64,000 bases of DNA, from contig OX359193.1 in assembly GCA_947172415.1 (NCBI GenBank), forward strand, positions 124,001-188,000, given 5' to 3'. This document shows, one piece after another, positions 1 to 14,785 of this stretch (positions are counted from its first letter, which is position 1; every line of letters begins with the position of its first letter). Source of the stretch: Chondrosia reniformis. Taxonomy: Eukaryota > Porifera > Demospongiae > Chondrillida > Chondrillidae. The notes beneath the pieces are model-generated. The model saw only the letters and a program-made list of their open reading frames with translations. It was not told the DNA's origin and searched no databases. A program made the position numbers and the translations under genes.

Positions 1-3420
<3,420 letters not shown>

Positions 3421-3486
3421 GACAATCGGGAATTTCCCTAGCTGGTCTGATTGCGCAATGGCCTTTGCTGTGCACATGAAGCTAAA
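3421..3486. promoter_or_regulatory. Bidirectional promoter region of RWDD4 and NAA25
   Basis: Only 66 bp separate the chosen RWDD4 start (minus) from the NAA25 start (plus). No TATA box or other clear element was seen. Transcription initiation may lie partly inside the first exon or intron of either gene. Confidence 0.5.
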
Positions 3487-6400
3487 ATGGCCACCAAGGA
3501 AGTCACAGAGCGTCGACTGAGACCACTATATGGTAAGGAGGTGGGATTTTGGGCGATTAACGAAACTACAGTGTGCGATTCTCTCCGCAGACTCGATCGA
3601 CAATGGACAATTTAAGAAGGCGATCCAGTTGGCTGACAAGTTACTAAAGAAGAGACAAGACCAGACTTGCGCAAAGGTAACACTGTTCTATCTCCGAATG
3701 AGATTGCGACCAAATTGATTGTCCTGCTCAGGCCCTGAAAGCACTTGCTCTTCACAGAATGGGCAAGGAAGACGAAGGGCAGAGCGTTGCAGCAGAAGTA
3801 CAGAGACAGCATCCGACAGATGATGCAACCTTACAAGCAATGACTACATATTACAAAGATACTTTTCAGTGTGAGTCATCACAGTACAGTCCGGGTCCCT
3901 GCAGCTAGTCCGGGTCCCTGCTGCTAGTCCGGGTCCCTGCAGCTAGTCCGGGTACCTGCAGCATTCTTAATAGTAATTACATGTGTATTTTGCAGTTGAA
4001 GCGATATGTGACTTGTATGAAGGAGCAAACAAGAATTTACCAAAAAATGAGGAAATTATGACGCATCTCTTCATGGCTTATGTTAGAGTACGCGATTACA
4101 AACAGCAGCAAAAGGTCAGACCTGCTAGTGCATCACCTATAATGCCCATTTGTTGTGACCTCTCCCCCTCCCTCTCTCCTCTCTCCTCTCTCCTCTCTCC
4201 TCTCTCCCTCTCTCCTCTCTCCTCTCTCCTCTCTCCTCTCTCCTCTCTCCTCTCTCCTCTCTCCTCTCTCCTCTCTCCTCTCTCCTCTCTCCTCTCTCCT
4301 CTCTCCTCTCTCCTCTCTCCCTCTCTCCCTGTCTCCCTCTCCCTCTCTCCCTCTCTCCTCTCTCCTTCTCCCACTCCCTCTCCTCTCCCTCTCCCTCTCC
4401 CACTCCCTCTCTCCTCTCCCACTCCCACCCCCTCCCCCTCTCACTCCTTCTCTTGTATTTGTAACTGTGTTTCTCTGTATAGTTGGCCCTTGGACTGCAC
4501 AAGGCGATTCCAAACAATCCTTACTACTTCTGGGGAGTCATGAGTATAGTGATGCAAGGCTATCAGGACCCGACCATGGAGCAGACCATGTACCTCCCTC
4601 TGGCAGAGAAAATGGTGCAGAGATTCATCAGTGAAAAGAAGATTGATGCTGAAGCAGGTTTGTTAAAGCTTTCCTGTGAATGGAAATGAGTTCAAATTAA
4701 ATTTTGATATTTCAGAACTGAAATTGTATCTGTTGATTTTGGAGCGGATGGGCAAGAGGCAGGAGATGTTGAAGGTCCTGAAGGAAGACCTGGGGAGGCA
4801 CATTCACGATCCAGTTGAGAAGGACAACCTTGAGTTGGAGGCAATGATGAAATGTGACATGTGGACAGATGCCACACAGAAGCTCACAAGACTATTACAT
4901 ACATTGTAAGAAGTGCATGTCCTAGGAGGAGGCACATTTGACCTTTGACCTCTGACCTTTCGCAGTCCTGACCAGTGGTCGTATATCAAGGACTATATCA
5001 GTTGTCAAATAAGAAATCATCAACTAAATTCAGAATCTTCTGCACTTCGAGTTGCCAAGGAGACCTTTGATGGTCTCCTAGCAACCCAGCAAAAGGAGGA
5101 CTCCAAACCCCGGGTTCGTGGGCCATTTCTTGCTCCTTTGGAGTTTCTTTGTCAGCTGAGGGAGGCAGATTTGGATGGTAACATTGAGATAGGTAGGTCC
5201 AGTGGGCTGGCTCGTGAGACCATCTGTTATGTCATCTTGTGTTCCTCTTAGATCCAGTTGAGAATATTTTAGTGTATTTCAGGGAGTTTGGAGGCAAGCC
5301 TTGTTGCTTTGATGATCTTCACATCTTTTTATCTGTTTTATCAAAAGATCAAATAAGAGAAATGTTAAAGTGCATGACAGCCATTGTTGAGGAAAACCCT
5401 ATTGATTATGATTGCAAAGAAGAGGATTTACGTACAAATGTAAATTTAAAAATATCCTACAAACCTCACACAATACAGAAGTATTGCAGCCAAACAACAT
5501 AACCTTTGACCTCCATATATAGCTCGCCAAGATGCAGAGACATATTAATGTCCTTCAATTAGAAAGATTTTGTGGTTTGCCATTAAAGATGACAGGCGAG
5601 GAGAAGGCAAAATACATCCAAGATATGAAACAGTTTTACCAGAAGGGACTGCAATTGGGTACAGAGGTCACATGTACAAAGTTAAAGTTCAGCTACATAT
5701 ATTCTGTGTGTGTAGGAGGAAAAGGCAGCAACATGGAAGTGCAGTTGGCTACTCCTTACATTCTCCTGGCCATCCTTGTTGCCATGGAAGCTGCCCAGGA
5801 CACCTCTAAACTATGGGATATTGTATTAGAACTAGAAGTGGCGTCTCAAAAGAATAAGCACAATTCTCAATTGTCACTTCTTCTCCTAAAGTTGTACGCT
5901 ACCTTGGGTGAGTGTCACTAGCTGTCTCCTCCTTGCAAAGGATCTCTTTCCTCTGTTGCTGCAGGTGCTTTTGAGCTGTGCGCCGACTTGTACGATCAGC
6001 TGGACATAAAGCATATCCAAGTAGACACTATCGGGTGAGTAAGGATGGTAGCTGTGTGGATGATTAGCAGGGTTTTCCTCTATTTGCAGTTACCTCCCCC
6101 GTCGCTACATGATGGCTTGTGGGACCTTTGCACTTGCAAACAATTTCTTGACATTTGGACTTCAGTTTTACTTTAACACACAAAAAGAGGTAGGCTGCAT
6201 TCCCATTCCCGATTCTGTCATTAATTCTGACTTCCATTTTGTTGTCACCAGATGGGAGAATTTATTATACAAGCTTATAAAAATGGCTCCTTTCCAAAAA
6301 TCATTGAAATGGTGGAAATGAGAGAGAGAATACTGTCCTCATTTTTGTTTGCAACTTTGCAAGTTCAGAACCAGCTCCTCCAGGTTGTGAGGTCAATCAG

Positions 6401-7993
6401 TGACCTTGCTACTCTGCGGAGGCTCTCTAAACAGTTCTTTAGGACAAAGTTTGAGGATGACATTACAAGTGTGTTCTTCACTTTTCCCTCTATCTCCACA
6501 CTGTGTATGTATCTGTCTATACCATCCAGTTGCTGCTAGCAAACTCTGTGATAACAGAGATCTTGCGCTGTTTGAAGATTGGAATCCTCCATCTCATCAG
6601 CTGACTGAAGAGACAATTCGGATGTCATTTGAGGTTGAGGTACAGCTTGTGATTTGCAATTAGCTAGCACTACATACATGTTGTATGTTTATTGCTCCAC
6701 TAGTGTCTTCATTTTCAAGTGTTTGCGTATTTGATAAAGTGTCTCCAATGCTCACTGGACACACCCACAGAGGGCGGAGCAGAAGAAAATGCCTCAGACA
6801 GGGAAAATCCCCTTAGTGGCACCTTGACTGGCTTAGAAACAGTCTTGGTAGAAGCACGCAGACATCCAATGATTAACGTCAAGTTCCCCATGAAGATAAC
6901 TTCGGTTAGTTCACTTCCTTGACCTCTGACCTTTTCTATACTACATACCTAATATGGTAATGTGATGCAGCTTCCAGTGAACAGACCACCTGTGTCAGAG
7001 ATTGTAATATTTATTGCCAATAATTATGATAAAGCCTTTCTCAATATTCTGAGAAGTCTGGAGTTATTAAAAGGTCCAAAAGAGCTCTCTGAGATGGAAT
7101 ATGATGTTAAGGAACACTTAGAAGCAGCCATTCAAGTATTAAGAGGTACTGTACATAATTTTATAAGGGCCCATGGGCTCCTCTGTTGGATAAGAGCCCC
7201 TAGAAGCACCTGTACTCCTCTTTGTAGATGTAGTAATTGTTGGTTTATCGGACAAGGACCTTGCCATTCTCAATGAAGCAGTTGACACTGATAGACTGTA
7301 CCATGATAGGAAACACCCATTTCATATTTTAAAGCACGTTTCCATGGATACTAAGGCACTGTCCATGTTCACACAGGTAGGTCTTGGTGGGTGTATCAAC
7401 TCAGTTGACCACGCCCTTTTATTGCTAACAGGTGGTTTCCCTAATCGTGTTGTTCTGTGAGTTGCTTATGGAGTGTTTGCTAAAGAGAATATCGTCACTT
7501 CCAAAGAAACAGAAGAAAAAGACAAAAATTCCAGTAAACACACGACCTATCCTTGACCCATCTGTGATCTGTCCAATTTGTATTTATTACCCTAACAAGT
7601 GAATATCTGACACTCTTGTTGTTGTATGTGCAGAACCAAAGTGTCTGTATCAACCACCTGGTGTGGTTCATCAGCGAGCTGCAGTCGCTAGTGATGTCCC
7701 ATCTTCCAAGAAACATGTATCCAAAGATATCCAACTTATCACTACTGATGAAAAAGTTGTCACTCACTGATGAGGTAGGCCACACAGTCTCCAACTGCAA
7801 GCATATATCAGACATTTTATTGTATGTATGTGTGTATATATAGGTTACTGATGTTGGCCTCACTATTTATGAAAATGTTGCAGAGAGTTACAATACTTCA
7901 TTTAAAGAATGCAGAAGTGTTCTTAAAGAAAAACTAAATAGTTTAACTCAACTGTTGAAGAGATTAGGAGCAAGTGGCAGTATTTTAGAGTAG
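3487..7993 (+). CDS. NAA25: N-alpha-acetyltransferase 25, NatB auxiliary subunit
   Basis: Many short exons give a TPR-rich protein. The start is MATKEVTERRLRPLYDSIDN, then GQFKKAIQLADKLLKK (about 3597-3655), THLFMAYVRVRDYKQQQK, NPYYFWGVMSIVMQG, MYLPLAEKMVQRFI, ELKLYLLILERMGKRQEM, FREFGGKPCCFDDLHIF, KHIQVDTIGYLLPRRY-like and EFIIQAYKNGSF. The protein ends ...LTQLLKRLGASGSILE at 7993. This order matches human NAA25/MDM20, which docks the NAA20 catalytic subunit on ribosomes to acetylate Met-Asp, Met-Glu and Met-Asn starts. Introns hold two repeats (3886-3963 and 4156-4450). The gene ends 25 bp from the convergent PRPF19 stop. Exon edges are approximate; identity is secure. Confidence 0.92.
3886..3963 (+). 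repeat. Four-copy 19-bp intronic minisatellite in NAA25
   Basis: Four near-identical units with core gtccgggtccctgcagcta sit in the intron after the third NAA25 exon. Confidence 0.8.
4156..4450 (+). repeat. Polypyrimidine heptamer microsatellite (CCTCTCT-type) in a NAA25 intron
   Basis: About 300 bp of nearly pure C/T sequence, mostly 7-bp units that degrade to 6-bp CCCTCT at the right. It ends about 30 bp before the acceptor at 4482. Open frames on both strands (Leu/Ser/Pro or Arg/Glu/Gly) are artefacts of the repeat. Confidence 0.9.
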
Positions 7994-8018
7994 ACATTTA
8001 TATAATTAGGTTTTGTAT

Positions 8019-10319
8019 TTAAGGGCTGGAAATCTTGAGAGTTCTATCTGTTCCAACGGTTGCTAGGAAACTAGCATTCTTCCCAAAGCACAAGTCATTC
8101 ACTACACCAGTATGATCTAATAGGGGAGTGGGTGTGTCGAATGTATAGATACACAGTTACATATGGACCTACCACTCAATGTCTTCAGCAAAATCCACTG
8201 CTTGCACTGATATACTCTACACACAGAGAGAGACAACACTCAACAATACGCATGTTAGCCTTCAACCGAACGACACACTCACTGCACATCACTGCCGGCT
8301 ATCCCAAGATAGGCTCCACTTTTGTCAAATGTCACACTCCGAACTTGATAACTCTCTGAAAGGTCAATGGATTGAAAGTTTTTCAACTTGCGCAAGTCCC
8401 AAAGTTTTACAGTAGAGTCTTCAGCAGCAGTTGCTAGGTAATATCTAATATGGGCATCACTATGACATCACCATGGAAACACCAATGAATTGAGGGTCTT
8501 ACCCATTCTCTGAGAATGCTATGCTAACAATGGTACCAGAGTGACCTGAGAAGTTTGCAACATTTGTCCTCTCTTTCAAATCCCATATCTTGACCACACT
8601 GCTAACAGTTCCCGTTCCAAATATCAAACCATCGGGATGGAATTGGGAACAGGTCAACCCAGAGCTGTTAGCGTTGTTTGCATCGTATCCCTGGCTGATC
8701 ACCCGACCAGACCTGATATCTGAGAACACCCACTTCTCATCCATGGAGGAACTGAGGACGTAGTCTCCAGTTGGATGAAGACTTATACCACTAACTGCTC
8801 CATCGTGAGCCTGTGTTGGACCAAGGGGGGGAGGGGAGGTGATATTGAACTGAGGGACACAAGAGTGGAGAGGAGCTCACTTTGATTACAGTTTTGGTAG
8901 TTTGGGACGGTACATCCCACACTCTGATGGATGCGTCTGAGGATGCCGTCAACACAACTGAGCCATTGCTGTGGTACAGCACATTCGTGACCTTCTTAGT
9001 GTGACCTTTGAGGCTTGAAACAATCTAAAGAGACACACCCACCCATTAGCCAAAGAGACACACCCACCCATTAGCCAAAGAGATACACCCACCCATTAGC
9101 CAAAGAGACACACCCACCCATTAGCCAAAGAGACACACCCACCCATTAGCCAAAGAGACACACCCACCCATTAGCCAAAGAGACACACCCACCACCCATT
9201 CTAAGATGGCTGGTTACTAACTTGTTCCTTCTGGATGTCAAAGACAACTGCAGTCTTGTCATTTCCTCCTGTGACAACAGTGCAGTTGTCCGGCGAGATG
9301 TCCACTGCATTGATGCCCGGGGTACTGGCACTGTGGAGACCCTGGGGGGGGGGGGGGGGGGGGAGAGGTCAGATGGAGGAAGTGACAAGTGACAAGCAGT
9401 GTCTCACTGGATGGGAGGCCTGTTCCTTAAAGCTGCTCAGGGTATCAGCAGGCGTGAGGCCTTCCGGAAGCTTCTTTCCTTTCTTCTTACGTTCGGCAGT
9501 TAATTGAGATGCAGTCTCTTGAAGCTGCAAAAAGAGGCTATATCCTAAAACATGTCAGAACAGGAAGACTTTTGTACCTTGACAACAATGTCCTCCAGAC
9601 TCTCCATTGGTACCTCCTCTTCCATCTGCTCTGATGGGCTGGGCTCAACAGCTGATGGCATGGGCACGCCCCCATGAGGTTTTAGTACTGCCAAGGCTGC
9701 ATAAACAATGTCACTTTGAGTCCAGTTCACCTCACACAAGTACACACCATACCTTCTCTGGCCGCGTGCAACTCCTTGTTCAGTCTGGCAATCACGCGAC
9801 AGGCAGCGTCATGCTGGTAGAGAGCGTGAGAGAGCTCCTGGCGAGCCGTTTGCAGCTGTTGCCGTAAGGTGTACGTGTGCAACATACTGGCATCCTAATA
9901 GGCGAGCAAAGGTGACATACAGCATCACGTGACAGTGCCGCTGGCGTACCCATTCGTCCTGCAGCAGCTTCAATATGGCGGGGATACTCGTAGCAGAAGG
10001 GGGCCGGGGCCGCACCAAAGGGTTTGCTGTTATGGTAATAAAATACCGTCGCGTATCAGGTGATTATGCTGCGGTGAATTTTACTTACTCTTTAACTCGA
10101 TCAAATCTTCAACTGCGAGTTCTTCTCCTGAAATTGGATCAGTTCCATTAGCTTCAATGTACTTGACAATCAGACGCTTTTCAAACACTTGTTTTGAGGC
10201 TGGAGAAACGACTGGAGTTTCTGGGACTTCGTTTGAAACTGCATAAGACGAAATAATTGAAATACTGTATATTTAACGTTAATATTATTGCAAAACTTAC
10301 TCGAACAAATCAGCGCCAT
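8019..10319 (-). CDS. PRPF19: Pre-mRNA-processing factor 19 (U-box/WD40 E3 ligase)
   Basis: Minus-strand exons start [15 protein letters not shown] (ATG at 10319), a U-box containing [21 protein letters not shown]. Then come [20 protein letters not shown], a coiled-coil tetramerisation segment ([21 protein letters not shown]) and seven WD40 blades. Blade motifs seen include [82 protein letters not shown] and SDVQVYQCKQW. The protein ends [16 protein letters not shown] at 8019. PRP19 is the core ubiquitin ligase of the spliceosomal NineTeen complex and works in the nucleus. Length and domain order match the family. Introns include a 25-bp repeat array and a G run. Confidence 0.94.
9026..9200 (+). 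repeat. 25-bp minisatellite in a PRPF19 intron
   Basis: Seven tandem copies with core agccaaagagacacaccca lie in the intron between two WD40 exons. Only single-base differences separate the copies. Confidence 0.9.
9343..9362 (+). repeat. Poly-G run in a PRPF19 intron
   Basis: An almost uninterrupted run of G (C on the transcribed strand) sits just inside an intron at the border of a WD40 exon. Homopolymers of this kind are prone to sequencing error and slippage. Confidence 0.8.
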
Positions 10320-10395
10320 TTTCCAGCCACATGCAAATGACGTCACCAGTGGTCGACGACGGTACTTCCCCCTTTCCTAACTGCAGCGGTCCACC
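10320..10395. promoter_or_regulatory. 76-bp bidirectional promoter of PRPF19/BLOC1S1 with octamer and CRE
   Basis: The start codons are divergent and 76 bp apart. The interval holds ATGCAAAT (10331-10338, the octamer motif) overlapping TGACGTCA (10338-10345, a full palindromic CRE/ATF site). Both are established metazoan promoter elements; their use here is inferred. Confidence 0.55.
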
Positions 10396-10761
10396 ATGTT
10401 GTCCCGTTTGGTAAAGGAGCATCAGGAGAGGCAAGCCAAGTTTCGAGACGAACAAGAGAAGAGAAAGAAAGCAGCTTTAGAATCTGTAAAATCCTTTACA
10501 TCATCACTGGTTGACTCATTGAACGAGCAAGTTGAACTCTCTTACGAAAACCAAAAGAAATTGAGTCAAGAAACGAAGCGTTTACAATCGCAAGCTTCCA
10601 AATATATGAAACAGACCAATAATTGGGTCCAATTGATGGACGGATTCCACAAAGCTTTAAAGGATCTTGGCGATTTGGAGCAGTGGGCAAAGACCATCGA
10701 GGCGGATATGAAAACTGTCACCGCGACTTTAGAATATGCTTACAATGGACCCGAGACATAA
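10396..10761 (+). CDS. BLOC1S1: Biogenesis of lysosome-related organelles complex 1 subunit 1
   Basis: Single uninterrupted 121-residue frame starting MLSRLVKEHQERQAKFRDEQ. Later motifs are SLVDSLNEQVELSYENQKKL, LQSQASKYMKQTNNWVQLM, FHKALKDLGDLEQWAKTIE and MKTVTATLEYAYNG. These match BLOC1S1/GCN5L1 along the whole length. The protein is helical and coiled-coil. In the family it is a subunit of BLOC-1 and BORC (endosome and lysosome positioning) and is linked to mitochondrial protein acetylation. It is one of the few genes here without introns. Confidence 0.95.
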   Translation: MLSRLVKEHQERQAKFRDEQEKRKKAALESVKSFTSSLVDSLNEQVELSYENQKKLSQETKRLQSQASKYMKQTNNWVQLMDGFHKALKDLGDLEQWAKTIEADMKTVTATLEYAYNGPET

Positions 10762-10857
10762 GCTATTGTTAATCCATTTAATTTTTATGTATTCGTTATT
10801 AGGCGTCCCATGCATGTTTTACGTGTTCTCTCTGTATATATGCATGCCTCGTTAAAG

Positions 10858-13039
10858 ATGGCGGCCATTCCTTCACAATCCATTGCAAATTCCGGCACTG
10901 TTAAAGATATCACAGCCAAGGTAAGATCACGAAACTGCCCAGAGTTAAACTTTTAAACGACTATCTGTCATATTCCAGGACCAAGCGCAACCCAGTCCGT
11001 TAGGTCGCAAACTTCAAAAGATACTGGACACTAAATTGGAAAGCGATGCAGTCACTTTGGAAGCATTGACTTGCCTCTCCGAATTCTTTAAGGAAAACAG
11101 TTTAAACAACAGAAGGAACCTGCGTGGAATTATTGAAAAGAGAAGTCTTTATCACAACGAAGAGTTCTGTCGGGCTCTCTGTGTCGTCCAATCACAACTC
11201 GAAGAGGTACGTGCGCGAGCGCCTTTGGAGACACATGTCTAATGACTGTGTTGTTGTGTACATGTAGATCCACCAGGATGTGGAGAAGATGGCTTGTTGC
11301 CATAGAGACATGACAGAGAGGCTGAGGGCAACCCAGTCTGTCACTTCAGAGCTGATTGGGCAAACCTCACGTTTGAGGAACGAGACACGGCACCTGGACA
11401 TGAAATCTAAAGTAACCACTTCTCATGTTGCAATATGAACCAATTGTTACTCAATCTCATTTGTGGTTAGGTTGCTAACGTGTTCCTTGGTAGGTTTGAA
11501 CTGACAGAAGAGGAATTTAGAAACTTGAGGGGAAAGTCTGGAGAGGAAATCAATCATGGCTTCTTTGCTGCTCTGACTAGAGTGAAGGAGATTCACGAAG
11601 ACTGTAAACAGCTTCTGAGAACAAGTCAACAACGACTTGGGCTGGAGATAATGGAGAGAATGGCAATGCATCAGGAGGCAGCATTTGAGAAGCTGTACCA
11701 CTGGACCCTTTCACAGGTGGGTGTATCACTGCACAGGTGGGTGTGTCACTGCACAGGCAGTGAGACATATCAATTGAGCTAACCTACTTGATACACTGTG
11801 TAGGTGCACAATCTATCTGTGGATGTGGCAGACCTGCCTCATGTGGTCAGACAGGCACTGACGACCCTTCAAGAGAGACCTATTCTGTTCAGTCACTGTG
11901 TCAGCGAATTGAGTCTAACCAGACGCAGCTCGCTGGTGCAAGCATTTATTGATGCTCTCACTCGAGGTGGACCAGGTGGAACACCTCGACCAATAGAATT
12001 GTTTTCGCACGACCCCCTCCGATATGTTGGTGACATGTGTGGATGGCTGCACCAAGCTGTAGCCTCAGAGAGAGACTTCCTGTTGGGAATATTTGGCAAG
12101 ATGGGAGACAAGATTCCTGAAACCCTCGGGCAGATAACAGAAGGAATCTGTCGTCCACTGAGAGTGAGAGTAGAACAAGTGATAGTCTCAGAGATGACGT
12201 GTGTCGTAGCATTTAGACTTTCAACATTGCTACATTTCTACAGATCAACATTTCAGGATTTTCTAGCAGATTCCTCTCCACTTGTGATAAGTGTCAAGGA
12301 ACTCTCTGAATTCAGTATGCGTATGTTCCTGGGCAGCCTCGGTAGTTATATGACAAAGCTGCTGGACAGCATGGAGGAGCCACCAGCAGACCTCACCTCC
12401 ACCCACCCCTTCAGAGAAGCTCTGGATCTACTGAAAGAAATACTCTCCAATCAGGACATCTCAAGGCCTGAAGCAAAAGAGTTGCAAAATGATCTTCCAC
12501 AAATTCTTTCTGCTTCTATTGATCCTCTTTTGCAGTACTGCAATGAGAGTGCTACAAAGCTATCAGCACCAAATATGGCTGCCTACCTCATCAACTGCAT
12601 CTACATCCTCCACACTGCCCTCTCTGTGTATGAGTACACAGAGGAGTGGCTGGAGAAACTGTCCGGGCAGCAGTCAGCACACATGGATACTCTGGTAGAC
12701 CTTCAGGCATCGCAGTATATAGTGGCAGCTGGCCTAGTCACCACATACAAGATTGTCAATCAGCAAAAAATGTCAGAGAAGAAGCTTTCAGAGTGCAAGG
12801 AAATTAAAATGAATGAGTTATCAAAAAGTATAAAACATTTCTTATCAGCTCCTGATCAACATCGTTTACCACAAGTATCTCTTATCCTTAGCCCATCAAT
12901 GAGAGATAACCTTCAAAAATTATCTATTGACATGTTTATTAATTCTTATGAGCAAGTCTTTAGTGCAGTGGAGAGGGACGATGGTCTCGATAATTCTCTC
13001 ATTCCAACTCCACAGAGTGTTAGAGAGCTTCTGCAATAA
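10858..13039 (+). CDS. COG6: Conserved oligomeric Golgi complex subunit 6
   Basis: The start is in [37 protein letters not shown], intron 10921-10977. Then come [56 protein letters not shown] and [21 protein letters not shown] long last exon (from about 11804) has [67 protein letters not shown] and [10 protein letters not shown]. All are COG6 hallmarks. COG6 belongs to lobe B of the COG tether, which returns vesicles within the Golgi. It is in tandem with BLOC1S1, 96 bp downstream. Length is about 650 residues, normal for the family. Confidence 0.94.
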
Positions 13040-13312
13040 ATCAACAGGACAGGCAGCACAAATTGGATTGTTCATCAAGGATATCACACTAGAACTCTTC
13101 TTTAATTCTAATTACAACAAAACATTAATTATACATGTTGTCAACTGAGTATATCATGTAATTCACTCGCAGGGTATATCTTGCAATATTTAATTAACAT
13201 TATTGGAGCTACAGCTGCATTAGAAATATTCTTTAGCATGGAAATTAGAATCTATATCTCTATCGGTACATTACCCTCTCATACTAGAATTTAAGCTAGG
13301 AGTTAGACTTAG

Positions 13313-14440
13313 ACAATCCGCCCAGTTGCAATATCGATCATTAATATCGGACCTCGCACTATCTCTAGTTTTCTGTATCGTGAAAAGTCGCTCTCCTCCT
13401 TCCACAAAGACACATACAGACTTTTATCCATTTGGAATAGTTTGAGATGTATTGGAAATACTGCGTATGTGTGTAAAATTGCTTGGAACGATTCATTGAT
13501 CTTGAATTAAAGTGGAATAAATTGACGATTTCTCGAAAATAATTGGGATCAGAAAAGTCGCTCTCCTCGGCCCATCAAGACACTTACAGGATTTTATCCG
13601 TTTTCCCCAGTTTTCAGATGATCCACAAATACTGCCTATGTCTTTTAATTTGCTTGGAATAATTCACTGATCTGGAAATAACGAGAAATATATTAAAAAG
13701 CCCAACCACAACCGTTTTCTTTGGACAAAACTTCATATAAATAGAAGCGAAAAACCTTATATAGTAGGCCTACCTGGGCACATCTCTATGGTGGTTGCGG
13801 TTCCCATAGAGGTTGGTAGCGCTTAGACTCTGAAGCTGTCTCCTAATCGGTTGGTGCCATAGAGACGTGCTCACCAATAATCCGGATTTCGGGGGGGTTC
13901 CATGTAATGTGGGATTGGCATCTGATATCTTAGGATTCATATGAGTCGGCCATATCGAGAAGAGTTGGTTCTTCTCACGCAAGTGACACCCAATGCTCAA
14001 CTCGGCAGTAATTTGCTTCGGCAGATTTGATAAGCTGAACGTTACCAACGATCCCGGCCTCTGAGCGTCGTGGATGGTAGCGTTTGGTATGGCCCAACTT
14101 TTTTTCTTTGGAGTTTCGTTGGCTGTCGATTGGCGAATTTTCACTTTAACGACATCCATAAATTATATGGATAGATACTACTTTAGTAACAATCAAGTAC
14201 TACATCGTGCATATCCACGTATAAGAAATCTTTGAAAGCGTGCAAGTCTTAAGAAAATTATATAAAGTTCCAAATTTGTTTTCATATACTTCTAATGGTC
14301 GACCATTTATAATATTTTGCAATTATCTTTCTCCATGCATTAAGTTTGTATACCAGCTCTGTCAGTATGATTTAAAATTTTGCTTGGTGTCAGCATTCAT
14401 AGACATGTATCAAGTATGTCCAATGAGTTTCAGAAATTAT
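13313..14440 (-). repeat. Left (inverted) arm of the foldback element
   Basis: Read on the minus strand, this matches the right arms: shared blocks include ggacctcgcactatctctag, the 13770-14159 reading frame, and the GGCCGAC-containing inner part. It has diverged more than the right arms do from each other. The outer tip (from ttagacttagacaatccgcc) aligns with the reverse complement of the tip of arm D but lacks about 25 internal bases. It grades inward into satellite monomers of the same orientation. Confidence 0.75.
13770..14159 (-). CDS. Unrecognised 129-residue open frame in the left arm, possible captured exon
   Basis: A frame starting MDVVKVKIRQSTANETPKKK runs to ...NLYGNRNHHRDVPR. No family was recognised, and there is no signal peptide, membrane segment or zinc motif. 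The stop codon falls directly after CCCAG/GTAGGC, a good splice donor, so the frame may be a single exon. In the four right arms the same frame is broken (see those entries). The intact frame in the more diverged arm suggests this is closer to an ancestral coding state. It may equally be chance. Confidence 0.35.
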   Translation of the reverse strand: MDVVKVKIRQSTANETPKKKSWAIPNATIHDAQRPGSLVTFSLSNLPKQITAELSIGCHLREKNQLFSIWPTHMNPKISDANPTLHGTPPKSGLLVSTSLWHQPIRRQLQSLSATNLYGNRNHHRDVPR

Positions 14441-14785
14441 AATTTTATTTTTAACCCTATTTTTACATTCATTAACTTGATATGCTAGATTATAATGAAC
14501 ATTTAGTGCCGTAAGTCTTAGATGTGGAGCCAATACTTGATGTCAGCATTCACAGACATGTATGAAACATTTCCAAAGAGGTTTAGAAAATTTCATTTAC
14601 ATTCATATTTGCCCTATCTCTCACCATTCTTTAAATTGATTTTAATGTACATTTAGTGCCGTAACTCTAACAAATGCTAAGATATGAAGCTAATACTTGA
14701 TGTCAGCTTCACAGACATGTATGAAACATTTCCAAAGAGTTTTAGAAGATTTCATTTACATTCATATTTCCCCTACGTACCTACA
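14393..14785 (-). repeat. Satellite monomers in inverted orientation, up to the palindrome centre
   Basis: About 2.3 diverged copies of the 169-bp monomer, oriented opposite to the rest (for example tgtcagcattcacagacatg at about 14540). Orientation flips near 14780-14790, which marks the symmetry centre of the foldback structure. Confidence 0.75.
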
